Source of the DNA: Bacteroidia bacterium
GTDB taxonomy: Bacteria > Bacteroidota > Bacteroidia > B-17B0 > Aurantibacillaceae
Direction: 5' to 3'
DNA length: 63,090 bases
Assembly (NCBI GenBank): GCA_022842625.1
Contig: JALHPG010000008.1
Coordinates: forward strand, 1-63,090
In this document: positions 27,668 through 37,181 of the stretch, one piece after another
Layout: the number at the start of each line of letters is the position of its first letter
Position numbering within the stretch: position 1 is the stretch's first letter
Position numbers and translations under genes: made by a program
Notes under the pieces: generated by a model
Told to the model about the DNA's origin: nothing
Databases searched by the model: none
Seen by the model: only the letters and a program-made list of their open reading frames with translations

Positions 27668-30004
27668 TTACAAAGTGTTATTATTTTCCTTGCGATTTTT
27701 TTTGTATTTATTTCGCGGCGAAGTATTATTGAGTTCCTTAATTCTTTGATAGGCGTTAAGTAAAGATTTAGGAAATTCGCCTTTATATTCTATTTTATAA
27801 CATGAATAACCATTGTATGGAATAACAGACCTATCGCTAAGTATTTTTATTTGCTTTTTAATATCTTCATTTTTAAAATATGTAATAAACGTCTTAGCTC
27901 TCTCTTTAATTAATGCAGCATACTTTTCATTCACAACATATGCTCCAATAAGTCTTGTACACTTTTCTTGTATTGTAAATACCAATGGTCCAGTAGTATG
28001 TTTATTTAAATATTTGATGAATATGGAATCTTTAACAGACATTCTTTCAATATTTAAGAGGTCACTTATTGATAAGGAATTGACCTGTTTATTATTTTTT
28101 ATTGAATAATATTTTTTCTTTGCCTCAAAAAAAATAATGTATTCCTTTTCTTTAGCTTCATAATTTTGCGGATGAATTATAATAGAGGTATTTGGATTTT
28201 TGGATAAGAACTTGGCCATATTTTTTATGACCTTCACTTCACTTGGTTGAATTAAATTTGTACCGATTTGCCATGTTAGTATTAATGAATTTTCTATCTC
28301 ACTCTCTATATTTTTAACTTTTAATCTATACGGAGTTGTTGGAGGTTTTACTAAAATATTTTTAATTGCATCAAACAAAATATCTTTCAATTGAAATTTA
28401 GGATGATTCAAATTTCCGGTAATTGGAACTTGGTAATCAATAACATTACCGCGCTCACGGACCACATACATGATCAATCTCATAGGAATCCATTTTTGCT
28501 TTTTATTTTTTAAACGATTTCCAACCCTTGGGTCAATTATTATCAAGTGATTGTTGCTGTTTATGATGCCATTTTTTACATTCCAAGATCCATTCAATTC
28601 AGCCGTTCCCCTATCAAGAGGAAAAGAGGTTATTGGTATAATATAAGGATTGAACATGGCAATAGGTAAATTATTAAAATCATAAAGCATATTAAAATCC
28701 TTTGGATCTTTTGGATTAATACTTAGGCTTACATACATATTACCATAAGGTTTAATGTTTGTTTTAGCGTTTATTTTAACACGTTCGCGATCTTTATTAA
28801 CCGAGTCTGCAGTAATAGTAAGCGGATTTAATTCAATTGAAAATTTTTCATTCTTAGAAAAATCATTAAACTTTATATCTGCATTGTAAATTGCTAATCT
28901 ATCTACTTTGTAATTACTCTTAAATAGGTTTCTTGAAATAGTTTTTACGTAATTTGCAATTTCGATGATAAGATTAAATTTAGCACTATCTGCATTTGCA
29001 GCAGAAATATTAGAACCTTTTTTTCCAAAAATAGTTTGTAAATTATCTAAATAATCATAACGCTCATATTTTAAGTATGGATGAACGAGAGAAACTGAAT
29101 CGTAGGAATATATAAATTTACTTGGGCTAATTTGTTTTATTGCTAAATTAAAATTATCAAAAGAAACATAATCTTCTTTAGGATTTTTACCGAAATGGAA
29201 ATCACTAATTGCCAATGTGCCAGAAGTAGTAACTTTTTCTTTGTACCTGAAATTTCCTTTTGATCTCATATCTGCATTTAGAATAGCAGAAAAACTTCCA
29301 TAATTGGCAAGTGCTTTAAGATACTGCTCAACAATGTTCATACTAAAATTATGAACCACTGTATTTAGTTTGTAATCGAGTGTTTTTAAATTAATAGTAC
29401 AATTTGCCTTAACATCACCTGTTCCAATACCGGAAATAAATGAAAATTTTGCTGCAATTGTATCCGAATCCCAGCGTTTTCCTGTACTTTCAATATTAAC
29501 ATTTTTAATAAAATAGTTTATGGGTGTAATTTTTTCACGGTAATAAAATTCTCCATCATTTATTTTTACATTTAAAATATTAAAATGGATCGGTTCTTTA
29601 TTTGCGGATAGCGTGTCTTTCGTTGAAAATTTTTCAATCAGATCAGTAAAATTGAAAAGCTTTTTATTTTGAATAATTATTCCACGAGGATGATCTAATT
29701 GCAGTTCGCTTATTTCGTATTTTTTCGAAAGAAGTTTAAGCATGTTGAAGTTGATATTTAAATTCTGAATAGAAATAAAAACACTATCACTTTTAGATTC
29801 AAATATTTTAAGATCTTTAAAAGATAAATAACCGGTATAAGGGTTAACATATACACGATTCATTGTAATTTGACGTCCGGTATATTTTTCATCGTATTTT
29901 TCTACCAGATACTTTGTTATAGGAGAAATAAATAAGATTAATGCAATAGCAATTAAAATTAATACAAATAGGGAGATAAGAAACGATTTTTTGGTTTTAC
30001 TCAT
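27668..30004 (-). CDS. DUF748 / AsmA-like envelope protein
   Basis: 778 residues. One N-terminal membrane helix (LISLFVLILIAIALILFISP) is followed by a large periplasmic region with AsmA/DUF748 features: GYLSFKDLKIF, ELQLDHPRGIIIQ, INDGEFYYRE, YDFNNLPIAMFNPY and GTAELNGSWNVKNGII. The family is related to AsmA-like bridge proteins that affect OM lipids, but its own function is not established. The last 150 residues are Lys-rich. It is last in a four-gene operon (gap 21 bp) from regulon promoter D, consistent with an envelope-stress role. No clear hairpin follows its stop. Confidence 0.75.
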   Translation of the reverse strand: MSKTKKSFLISLFVLILIAIALILFISPITKYLVEKYDEKYTGRQITMNRVYVNPYTGYLSFKDLKIFESKSDSVFISIQNLNINFNMLKLLSKKYEISELQLDHPRGIIIQNKKLFNFTDLIEKFSTKDTLSANKEPIHFNILNVKINDGEFYYREKITPINYFIKNVNIESTGKRWDSDTIAAKFSFISGIGTGDVKANCTINLKTLDYKLNTVVHNFSMNIVEQYLKALANYGSFSAILNADMRSKGNFRYKEKVTTSGTLAISDFHFGKNPKEDYVSFDNFNLAIKQISPSKFIYSYDSVSLVHPYLKYERYDYLDNLQTIFGKKGSNISAANADSAKFNLIIEIANYVKTISRNLFKSNYKVDRLAIYNADIKFNDFSKNEKFSIELNPLTITADSVNKDRERVKINAKTNIKPYGNMYVSLSINPKDPKDFNMLYDFNNLPIAMFNPYIIPITSFPLDRGTAELNGSWNVKNGIINSNNHLIIIDPRVGNRLKNKKQKWIPMRLIMYVVRERGNVIDYQVPITGNLNHPKFQLKDILFDAIKNILVKPPTTPYRLKVKNIESEIENSLILTWQIGTNLIQPSEVKVIKNMAKFLSKNPNTSIIIHPQNYEAKEKEYIIFFEAKKKYYSIKNNKQVNSLSISDLLNIERMSVKDSIFIKYLNKHTTGPLVFTIQEKCTRLIGAYVVNEKYAALIKERAKTFITYFKNEDIKKQIKILSDRSVIPYNGYSCYKIEYKGEFPKSLLNAYQRIKELNNTSPRNKYKKNRKENNNTL

Positions 30005-30025
30005 TTAATTGTTAGGCAAGTAATT

Positions 30026-30274
30026 TTATTTTTTTGGATGCTCTAATTCATATTTAGTCAAAAGAGAATTAAGCGATTCGTAATAATTCTGCAATGATTT
30101 AATATTTAATTCCGGATTTTTTTCATCAGGAATTGTTACCGGCATTTCTTCTAAATATTTAGACAGCTCGGGATGAGCACTGTGAATAAGTTGAGTGATC
30201 TTTAAAATTCTTAAATTCAAATTATTTTCAATTTCAAACTGGGTATAATCTCTGTTTATTTCATTTTTATTCAT
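30026..30274 (-). CDS. Small conserved-looking protein of unknown function
   Basis: 82 residues, mostly helical and charged, with the sequence SAHPELSKYLEEMPVTIPDE and a Lys-rich end. No signal peptide, membrane helix or Cys. Tight packing (21 bp before DUF748, 51 bp after the lipoprotein gene) places it in the promoter-D operon. I do not recognise a named family. Confidence 0.6.
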   Translation of the reverse strand: MNKNEINRDYTQFEIENNLNLRILKITQLIHSAHPELSKYLEEMPVTIPDEKNPELNIKSLQNYYESLNSLLTKYELEHPKK

Positions 30275-30325
30275 AATGATTTTTTTGAACTAATTAAACT
30301 ACTATTATAAAAGAATGGATGAATT

Positions 30326-30799
30326 TTATTTTTTATTTGAGATCGTAAGATCTTTTAATTCAGTTTCAAGTTCTTGAGTATCTTGATTGATCTTTGTTTT
30401 AAATTGTTCTAATTTAAGTTTCATATCAATAATGTATTCATCAATTAGCTTTTTTAAATTATTATTATCATCTTCCAAACGTGTTATCCTTTTAAGCATT
30501 TTAGAATCTGTAGCGGTATTGTTTTTAATACGTTTAATTAAATTTTCATTTACTTGTATTCTCTTTTCTATTTCATTTTTTAATTTTGTCCAATCATCAA
30601 GATTTTCATTTTTTTTAATGACTGTTTCTTTTACAACATTAGGCACTATTTCATTCTTGCGCATCTCAGTGTCATGAATTAATTGTTTTTCTTCTTTAAA
30701 TTGATCAAAGGCATCGTCGGCTTTTTTTTCATGAGATTCACATGAGCTGATCAACAAAAATGAAAAACAGCCTGTTATTAGTTTAAATATTAAATTCAT
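30326..30799 (-). CDS. Coiled-coil lipoprotein of unknown function
   Basis: 157 residues. Signal peptide with lipobox LISSC (Cys near residue 20), then an almost entirely charged helical region (about 30-150) with a heptad pattern (RITRLEDDNNNLKKLIDEYI). Likely a periplasm-facing OM or inner-membrane lipoprotein. A similar small coiled-coil lipoprotein is encoded at 41044-41484 in another operon of the same regulon. It begins 8 bp after the DUF4239 stop. Confidence 0.65.
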   Translation of the reverse strand: MNLIFKLITGCFSFLLISSCESHEKKADDAFDQFKEEKQLIHDTEMRKNEIVPNVVKETVIKKNENLDDWTKLKNEIEKRIQVNENLIKRIKNNTATDSKMLKRITRLEDDNNNLKKLIDEYIIDMKLKLEQFKTKINQDTQELETELKDLTISNKK

Positions 30800-30807
30800 A
30801 GATATAA

Positions 30808-31632
30808 TTATTTGATTAATTTACTTGTTAAGTTATTCTCAGAGTCCCAACGTTCTAATGTGAAAATCTCTTTATATGATTTAGGTTTTATTCCATGACT
30901 TCCTGTGTATGGATGATCGAGTACAATTAAAATAAACAAAAACATTCCAATAACTGCTCCTAACATAGAATTGATCAATAAATGAATTCGAGTATGCTCT
31001 ATATCAAGAAACATGGCACATAAAAGAGTAATAAAAGCGCCAAACATAATTGGCAACCACATAGTGGAAGGTATTTCGGTATCAATTGATGCGATCCGAA
31101 GTCCCCTATATGTAGAAAGTTCATTTAAGTGATTAAACATTTCGGTAACTAATTGGATCTGAAATTGGCTTTTAGGATTTAGATGTTCCATTTCATAAAA
31201 CACTTTACTAAAAGATTCTGGAGTTTTCCTGCTCAATTGCATGACCTGCATATTAGGCAGTTCCTCATCAATTACATTGTAAACAAAATCAATATATGCT
31301 GCCATCAATTTTTTTGAATCGATTGTATCGGGATAAAATTTAATATCGTGATATAATGCTAAAGCAGAACTTCCTTCTTTGCTCACATTACTGTGTGTTT
31401 CATTTAATTGTTCCCACACTACTAAAACAACAAAACTTAATAATAAGGCGTAGAAACTTGCAATTGCCAAAAACAAAAAGCCAGTAACTTCGTTATGTGA
31501 TCGAAGTATTTTTAACTTAACGTAGCGACGAAAAATAAAAGTTCCCAATCCCGCGAAAACAGCTCCAAATAGGATTAAAAATATGAAAAGGAAAACTGAA
31601 GGGATTTGAAGTAAATAATAAGAAATTGCCAT
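30808..31632 (-). CDS. DUF4239-type (bestrophin-like) membrane protein
   Basis: 274 residues from ATG 31632. A longer frame opening at TTG 31662 lies within the -7 element, so it cannot be the start. Two N-terminal helices (LLQIPSVFLFIFLILFGAVFAG and a second after RYVKLKILRSHNEVTGF), a central soluble helical stretch, and two C-terminal helices (MFGAFITLLCAMFLD, LINSMLGAVIGMFLFILIV) match the DUF4239 layout. HNEVTGFLFLAIASFYALLLSFVV is a typical family segment. Function unknown; a channel role is suggested only by distant bestrophin resemblance. First gene of the promoter-D operon. Confidence 0.7.
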   Translation of the reverse strand: MAISYYLLQIPSVFLFIFLILFGAVFAGLGTFIFRRYVKLKILRSHNEVTGFLFLAIASFYALLLSFVVLVVWEQLNETHSNVSKEGSSALALYHDIKFYPDTIDSKKLMAAYIDFVYNVIDEELPNMQVMQLSRKTPESFSKVFYEMEHLNPKSQFQIQLVTEMFNHLNELSTYRGLRIASIDTEIPSTMWLPIMFGAFITLLCAMFLDIEHTRIHLLINSMLGAVIGMFLFILIVLDHPYTGSHGIKPKSYKEIFTLERWDSENNLTSKLIK

Positions 31633-31659
31633 TATTAAAATTTGTGTTATTAATTTTAA

Positions 31660-31727
31660 CAAAGATGGCTCGCTTTAGAAATTAATATGTTACACTAATT
31701 ATGTCTATTGTTATATAATTCACACTT
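31660..31727 (-). promoter_or_regulatory. Stress-regulon promoter D (DUF4239-lipoprotein-DUF748 operon)
   Basis: Distal GTTATATAATTCACACTT (31710-31727), proximal GTTACAC (31689-31695, 21 bp), -7 CATCTTTG on the minus strand (31660-31667), spacing 50. Confidence 0.75.
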
Positions 31728-31763
31728 TTATTAGTGCGCTATAAATACCTTAAATGCATTTAA

Positions 31764-32936
31764 CTATAACCTTACTCCAATAACCAAAATATCATCTACC
31801 TGCTCCATTCCACCTTTCCAATCCTCTATAAATTCATTTAAGTGTTTTTCCTGCTCACACATTGGTTTATGCTGTATATCAAGTAAGATCTTTTTAAATA
31901 ATTTTGTCATTAGTTTTTTTCCGGAATTCCCACCAAACTGGTCAGCATACCCATCTGTTGAAATATAAAATGAATCTCCTTCGTTTAATTTAAATTCATG
32001 ACTATCAAAATACTGATTATCATCTGTAAATCCGCCAATTGCTTTTTTTGTTGCTTTAATCTCTTCGATCACTAAATCATCCTTACGAATGATCCAAAGT
32101 GGTCTATTTGCACCTGAGTATCTAACAACTCGACTTTCAATATCTATTTGACAAATTGCAATATCCATTCCATCTCTGGTTGAATCGCTGTTTTCTGTTT
32201 GGTGAAGAGTGTTCTTTATACCAACATTCAAATGTTTTAATATTTCAGATGTGCCCGAACATTGAGCCACAGCATCTCCTAATTTTTCCGAACAGATCAT
32301 ACTCATAAAAGCACCCGGTACACCATGCCCGGTGCAATCAGCTGCAACAATGAATATAGATTTCTCATTCTTGTGAAAAAAATAGAAATCGCCACTTACA
32401 ATATCCTTTGGTTTAAAAAGAATAAATGATTCTTTAAGAGCAGAATAAATGTCAACCTTTTTGGGAAGTTTAGCTAGTTGTATTCTCTTTGCATATTTAA
32501 TGCTATCTGTTATACTTTTATTTTTTTCTTCAATTATTAATTTTGATTTTTCGGCTTCTTCTTTTAGTATTGTGGCAATAATTAATTCTGTTGCTCTTTT
32601 TCCTTTTTCTTTATTTTGGAATATGAGTTCGCGGTTTGCAATAATTAATTCAGCGGCCCGTTTTTCTTTTTCTTTATTCTGAAAATCCAATTCTTTATTC
32701 GCAATAATTAACTCTGAGGCTCGTTTTTCTTTCTCTAAATTTTGAAATTTGAGTTCAATGTTAGCTATGATCAATTCTTTTGCACGCTTTTCTTTTTCTT
32801 CATTTTGAAAAAGAAGTTCTTTATTTGCTATTAATAATTCAGCTGCCCTCTTCTCTCTTTCTCTAATTTGAAAAACAAGGGCATAATTTGCCACATTTAA
32901 TTCATTTGGTTTTTTAATTTTCTCGAACCAATTCAT
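31764..32936 (-). CDS. SpoIIE/PP2C-type serine phosphatase with coiled-coil repeat sensor region
   Basis: 390 residues, soluble. Residues about 12-122 are five and a fraction copies of a 21-residue coiled-coil repeat (ELIIANKELDFQNKEKEKRA). Then comes a PP2C/SpoIIE domain (about 165-390) with metal-binding acids in VAADCTGHGVPGAFMSM, STDGYADQFGG and VDDILVIGV. Members of this class dephosphorylate anti-sigma-factor antagonists in partner-switching stress pathways. No anti-sigma or STAS gene is in the window, so its substrate must be elsewhere. Expressed from regulon promoter E. The repeat is shared with both giant kinases nearby. Confidence 0.85.
   Translation of the reverse strand: MNWFEKIKKPNELNVANYALVFQIREREKRAAELLIANKELLFQNEEKEKRAKELIIANIELKFQNLEKEKRASELIIANKELDFQNKEKEKRAAELIIANRELIFQNKEKGKRATELIIATILKEEAEKSKLIIEEKNKSITDSIKYAKRIQLAKLPKKVDIYSALKESFILFKPKDIVSGDFYFFHKNEKSIFIVAADCTGHGVPGAFMSMICSEKLGDAVAQCSGTSEILKHLNVGIKNTLHQTENSDSTRDGMDIAICQIDIESRVVRYSGANRPLWIIRKDDLVIEEIKATKKAIGGFTDDNQYFDSHEFKLNEGDSFYISTDGYADQFGGNSGKKLMTKLFKKILLDIQHKPMCEQEKHLNEFIEDWKGGMEQVDDILVIGVRL
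32589..32903 (-). repeat. 63-bp coiled-coil repeat, five copies
   Basis: Encodes residues about 12-116 of the phosphatase as five 21-residue units (three heptads each). Same unit as at 44912-45100 and 50347-51165. Confidence 0.85.
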
Positions 32937-32983
32937 AGTTTAATTATTTTTGAGCTACTAATTATAAGCTACAATTTATAATA

Positions 32984-33050
32984 TAAAGGTCTAGATTTTA
33001 AAACTGTACCTGTTACAAAACATTTCTGAATATTTATAATATTCACACTT
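32984..33050 (-). promoter_or_regulatory. Stress-regulon promoter E (phosphatase)
   Basis: Distal TTTATAATATTCACACTT (33033-33050), proximal GTTACAA (33012-33018, 21 bp), -7 GACCTTTA on the minus strand (32984-32991), spacing 49. The distal left half and -7 are weaker than in other copies. Confidence 0.6.
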
Positions 33051-33154
33051 TTCAATACCAATAAAAAAGGTTATCTTATCAATGATATTACTAATACATG
33101 ATTAATAAAAAATGTTTAGTAATAATTAGGATTCTGATCGTAAAAGAGTATTAC

Positions 33155-34288
33155 TTAGCCTTTGATAAGCTTTTTCTTTTTGAAATAATTTAATAGTCTT
33201 TTTACAAAACTGATCTTAATTTTTCCTGTTTCAATTTCTCCTATTAAAAAACCATAAGGATTTAAGGAATCAATGTTATCACAAACGATCTTAAACATGG
33301 CTATTAAGGGAATTGCTAAAAAGATACCGGGTAATCCCCAAACTAATTGCCCGATCACTAAAGAAATAATTGTGAACAAAGGATTTATTTTTACTTGTGA
33401 GCCTAATATAAGCGGTTCAAGTACCCAACCTTGAAATAATTGAACAAAACTGTAAGTGCCAAGAATACCAATAATCATAGGGGTACTAGCGCCCTGAACA
33501 GCGGCTACTAAAACAGTAATAATAGTGCCTGTTATATTTCCAATGTAAGGAACAATTTCTAACAAGCCACACAATACAGCAAAAAACAAAGCGTTTTCGA
33601 TACCAATAATAGAAAATCCTATTCCATACATTATCCATAAAATTAATATCATTTTAGAAAGACCAACTAAATACTGTTGAGATACTTTAGTTATGCTTTG
33701 AATCACCGACTTCATTTCGTTTCTTTTATTTAGCGGAGCAAGTTTCAGTAAAAAATTTATTATGTGATCGCGATAATAAAGTAAGCCAAATATATATACG
33801 ATCGTAATTGCAAAATTAGTTACAACCGATGCAAACGAACCTGCTACTCCAGGTAAAATTCCAGAAACTGACGGTTGATTATTTTTTATCATTTGAGATT
33901 GTTTTTCAATAGAAATTCCAAAGTGATGCAAAATATATTGCTGAATTTTAATACTTGCCTGCAATGCTTTTTCTTTTATTAGAGATATATCATTTGCCAA
34001 TTCAGAAATTTGCCAACCAAGCAATGCTCCAATACCGGCAACAAAAAGCAATAGTACAAACACACTTGCAAAAACTGCTGCACCCCTATAAACATTCTTT
34101 TTTTCCATCCATTTACAAAACGGTAAAAACAGGGTTGCAACCACTCCACCTATTGCTAATGGCATTAAAAATTCTTTTGCAAAGTATAATGCAGCAATTA
34201 CCAAAAATATCAAAAGCAAATTTTTTATAACAACTACAGCTTTAGTAGCTTTATTGGATGTAGTCCCTTTTTCTAACAATTCTTTCAT
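33155..34288 (-). CDS. AI-2E/PerM family membrane transporter
   Basis: 377 residues with about eight helices and the family's soluble segment between helices 3 and 4. Typical pieces are LPLAIGGVVATLFLPFCKWMEKK near the N-terminus, GLLEIVPYIGNITGTIITVLVA, WVLEPLILGSQVKINPLFTIISLVIGQLVWGLPGIFLAIPLIA near the end. Family members include AI-2 exporter TqsA and sodium/proton exchangers; substrate cannot be assigned. It follows the OmpA/PD40 gene by 90 bp with no regulon motif of its own, so read-through from promoter F is likely. Confidence 0.88.
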   Translation of the reverse strand: MKELLEKGTTSNKATKAVVVIKNLLLIFLVIAALYFAKEFLMPLAIGGVVATLFLPFCKWMEKKNVYRGAAVFASVFVLLLFVAGIGALLGWQISELANDISLIKEKALQASIKIQQYILHHFGISIEKQSQMIKNNQPSVSGILPGVAGSFASVVTNFAITIVYIFGLLYYRDHIINFLLKLAPLNKRNEMKSVIQSITKVSQQYLVGLSKMILILWIMYGIGFSIIGIENALFFAVLCGLLEIVPYIGNITGTIITVLVAAVQGASTPMIIGILGTYSFVQLFQGWVLEPLILGSQVKINPLFTIISLVIGQLVWGLPGIFLAIPLIAMFKIVCDNIDSLNPYGFLIGEIETGKIKISFVKRLLNYFKKKKLIKG

Positions 34289-34377
34289 ACAATATAATTA
34301 AACAAAGAAATATTCTGTAACATGTTTTTTAATAATAAAAAATCTTTGGAGAAGATCTCGGTAATAAATTTTTCCAA

Positions 34378-36399
34378 TTATTTAATTGCAATAATTTTAA
34401 ATTCAACTCTTCTATTTTGTCGTCTTCCATCTGCATCATCGCTTCCATCGGGCAATGTATTAGCTTTAACAGGTTTTGTTTCACCGTAACCTTTCGCTTT
34501 CATTCTAGAAGAGCTGATACCCTTCTCTGTTAAACGAGCTACTACAACTTTTGCTCTATCTTCTGAGAGCTTTTGATTATATAGTATATCACCCTTATTA
34601 TCTGTATGTCCGGAAATTTCAACTTTTACGTTAGGATATTTATTCATAAAAGAGATAAGATTTTTAATTTCAACTTTAGAAATACTTCTTAATGTAGCTT
34701 TATCAAAATCAAAGAAAATATTATTAAGTGTGATTTTTGAACCGACAATAATTGGTTCTAAAATAATGGGTTTATATATCTCGTAATAATTAGTTTCTAA
34801 AGAAATTTCCTTGTTTTCGGAATAAAAAAGATGACCCTCTGCCTGGTAAGTGATATTATAATTTTTACCGGGCGTTAAAATAAAAATATATTTACCGGTT
34901 AGGCTGTTTGGACGATAAATCCCAACAATTTCTTCGGTTAAATTATCTGTAACAATTATTTCAACATCCTCTACAGGCTTGCCTAAATTATCATTAACAA
35001 TACCGATCATTAAAGTTAAAGGCACTTCCTTACCTTCAAGAAATGTGGCAACAAAATTATCCTTTTCGCCAAGTCCACCAATTCGAAATGAAGAATAATA
35101 TGCTTTTAATCCATCCGGACTGATAACATAAAAAATATCATCATCAGTTGTGTTAATTGGATAGCCAACGTTTTCAGGTTCTGTCCAAGTATTATTACCA
35201 GAAAGCTTACTGGTAAATATATCAAAGCCACCCATTGTATTATGACTGTTTGAACTGAATGATAACGAAACACCATCATGATGTATAAACGCGCCATCTT
35301 CATCATATTGTGTATTTATTGCGGGTCCTAAATTTAAAGCGTTTGCCCAATCTCCTTTAGGTGTCTTACTAATAGAATATAGATCTCTCCCTCCATATCC
35401 TCCCGGACGGTTACTGGTAAAATACATTTTATTTCCATCAGCCGAAAAACAAGCACTCGACTCCCAATACTTTGAATTAATTTGATCATTTAATTTAACC
35501 GGAGCAGTCCATTTATCGCCTTTTACTGTAGTGCTATAAATATTTCCATCGCCTAGATCATCTTTATATATTAATAAATTTTGACCATCAGGTGAAATAC
35601 CCACAATTGCCTCGTGTCCATTTGTATTAATAGGGCTTCCAATATTTTCAGCAGGCGACCAACCTGATTTTGTTCTTGTGGATCGATAAATATCTTCCAT
35701 AAAATTCCCATCTTCATCTTTAATCGCTTCAGAAGCAGATTGCCTGCGAGAAGTAAAAAACATCACATTTTGATCTGCCGATAATACAGGCGAATAATCG
35801 GCGTAAGATGAATTGATGTTACTACCCAAATTTTCAATTTTTATATTAATTGGCTTAGCAACTAACGTTTTTGCAGTATTGCACATTTTTATTTTGTGCT
35901 CAGTTTCTATTATTAATAAATTATCAGCATTTCTGCTTTTATTTAATGTATTTATAAATAAATTATATGCTACAATCGCTTTATCAAATTGATAATCTAA
36001 ATGATATGCATCGCCTAAATACTGTAAAGAAATTTCAGGCGCGCATTTTTCTTTGAGAGAATTTTCATTATAATTATCGGTAACTGATTTAGAGGCTTCT
36101 CCAAAATAAGGTAAGGCTTTAAATTTATACCTTCTTGTATTTTGGTAACAAACTCCAATTTTAAAAGCCAAGTTTAGGTTAGTACTATCCTTCTTGTACA
36201 GATCTAAAAAAATTGGTAAAGCTTCGGCGTAACCACCTTTAGCATGTGTTTTTGATTCGGATTCAGGATCTTTGTACACTTTATTGAATATCTTATTGGC
36301 ACGATCATATGCTTGCTCTGAACTTTCTTGGTTGTTTTGAGTGTAAAAATCAGTACTATTTAAAACAAATAATAATGATAAAAAAATTAAAAATTTCAT
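34378..36399 (-). CDS. OmpA-family protein with TPR and PD40 repeats
   Basis: 673 residues with a signal peptide (MKFLIFLSLLFVLNSTDFYTQ). TPR-like helices (about 50-175; EALPIFLDLYKKDSTNLNLA), PD40 propeller strands (about 200-425; MFFTSRRQSASEA, MYFTSNRPGGYGGRDLYSI, LSFSSNSHNTMGGFDIF), a regulatory-like beta sandwich (about 450-530), then an OmpA domain (FDFDKATLRSISKVEI, SGHTDNKGDILYNQKLSEDRA) with the Asp and Arg that bind diaminopimelate. Paralogue of 21294-23258 with the same domain order, but without an SprF gene beside it. Driven by regulon promoter F, leader about 30 bases. Confidence 0.85.
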   Translation of the reverse strand: MKFLIFLSLLFVLNSTDFYTQNNQESSEQAYDRANKIFNKVYKDPESESKTHAKGGYAEALPIFLDLYKKDSTNLNLAFKIGVCYQNTRRYKFKALPYFGEASKSVTDNYNENSLKEKCAPEISLQYLGDAYHLDYQFDKAIVAYNLFINTLNKSRNADNLLIIETEHKIKMCNTAKTLVAKPINIKIENLGSNINSSYADYSPVLSADQNVMFFTSRRQSASEAIKDEDGNFMEDIYRSTRTKSGWSPAENIGSPINTNGHEAIVGISPDGQNLLIYKDDLGDGNIYSTTVKGDKWTAPVKLNDQINSKYWESSACFSADGNKMYFTSNRPGGYGGRDLYSISKTPKGDWANALNLGPAINTQYDEDGAFIHHDGVSLSFSSNSHNTMGGFDIFTSKLSGNNTWTEPENVGYPINTTDDDIFYVISPDGLKAYYSSFRIGGLGEKDNFVATFLEGKEVPLTLMIGIVNDNLGKPVEDVEIIVTDNLTEEIVGIYRPNSLTGKYIFILTPGKNYNITYQAEGHLFYSENKEISLETNYYEIYKPIILEPIIVGSKITLNNIFFDFDKATLRSISKVEIKNLISFMNKYPNVKVEISGHTDNKGDILYNQKLSEDRAKVVVARLTEKGISSSRMKAKGYGETKPVKANTLPDGSDDADGRRQNRRVEFKIIAIK

Positions 36400-36434
36400 G
36401 TATTTTAAATTGTTAGGTAATAAAAATTATCCAA

Positions 36435-36502
36435 CAAAAATGGGGAGATTTAAAAGAAAAAATATTACATAAATTGAGGAATAAATTACATTATTCACAC
36501 AT
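36435..36502 (-). promoter_or_regulatory. Stress-regulon promoter F (OmpA/PD40 gene)
   Basis: Distal ATTACATTATTCACACAT (36485-36502), proximal ATTACAT (36464-36470, 21 bp), -7 CATTTTTG on the minus strand (36435-36442), spacing 50. The rest of the 390-bp gap up to 36792 holds only the terminator at 36713-36732 and an unsupported 52-codon ORF. Confidence 0.75.
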
Positions 36503-36712
36503 TTACCGGAAGTTAATTATTAATATAAATAAAACTAAAATCAGATCTAGTATCCATTTTGCCCCAACCTGTAATTAGATAATTAAATAATTTTTTACTC
36601 CTGTATATAAAGAGTTTGGTTCTAAGAAATTTATTTTTTTTATAAGTATAAAGCGTGAACCTCAATTTCATGAAACAAAAATAAATTGACATAATAAAAA
36701 AATTAAAAGCAG

Positions 36713-36732
36713 ACTATTTGAAAACAAATAGT
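36713..36732 (-). terminator. Terminator of the 12-gene stress operon
   Basis: Perfect 8-bp stem ACTATTTG / CAAATAGT with AAAA loop, followed on the minus strand by a T-rich stretch; 60 bases past the stop of the last operon gene (36793). Confidence 0.55.
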
Positions 36733-36792
36733 ATTTATGAAAGTAAACTTCTAAAAAAAATCAAAAAAAGAAACTTTTGATCAAATATCATA

Positions 36793-37176
36793 TTAAGAAT
36801 TTCGTTTACCTAAAAACGATTGCAATAAGGTGGTAACAGTTGACTTTATTCCATCGGAGTTTTTTGCAACAAGACTTGATACGCCAATTTGCAAAACGGT
36901 TCCAAGTAATTGTTTTAAAGGGTTATGAGTTGAACCTACAAAAACTTTTTTAGAAAGATAACCTGCTGCTAAACCCATTGTGGTATTTATTAAATTATTT
37001 TTAAGATCTGGTGATTCTATTAGTTCGTTGATCTTACTTTTAATCAAATTAACAGGTTTAAGACTTTCGTATGTGACCTTAAACTCATCTTTTAATAATT
37101 GTAGTTCATTAGCCTTCTTAATTTCTAAAAGAAGTATTGATTCTCTCAATTCGATAACAGAGGATATTTTTTCCAT
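36793..37176 (-). CDS. Unrecognised small protein in stress operon
   Basis: 127 residues. The N-terminal half is helical and charged (IELRESILLLEIKKANELQLLKDEFK). The second half has Gly/Ala-rich segments (TTMGLAAGYLSKKVFVGS, LLGTVLQIGVSSLVAKN) that could be amphipathic or membrane-associated. It lies 5 bp after the holin-like gene, so it is the last gene of the operon. Proteins of this layout often accompany YtxH and holin-X genes in Bacteroidota, but I cannot name a family with certainty. Confidence 0.6.
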   Translation of the reverse strand: MEKISSVIELRESILLLEIKKANELQLLKDEFKVTYESLKPVNLIKSKINELIESPDLKNNLINTTMGLAAGYLSKKVFVGSTHNPLKQLLGTVLQIGVSSLVAKNSDGIKSTVTTLLQSFLGKRNS

Positions 37177-37181
37177 TTTAA

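Noticed and set aside
31764..32936. Complete RsbU/RsbV/RsbW-type partner-switching module
   Set aside because: Only the phosphatase is present; no anti-sigma kinase, STAS protein or sigma factor occurs in the window.
36513..36671. 52-codon minus-strand ORF (MKLRFTLYTYKKNKFLRTKL...) in the gap after the 12-gene operon
   Set aside because: No promoter or family resemblance, very Lys/Phe/Tyr-rich as expected for random AT-rich frames, and it sits between a terminator and promoter F.
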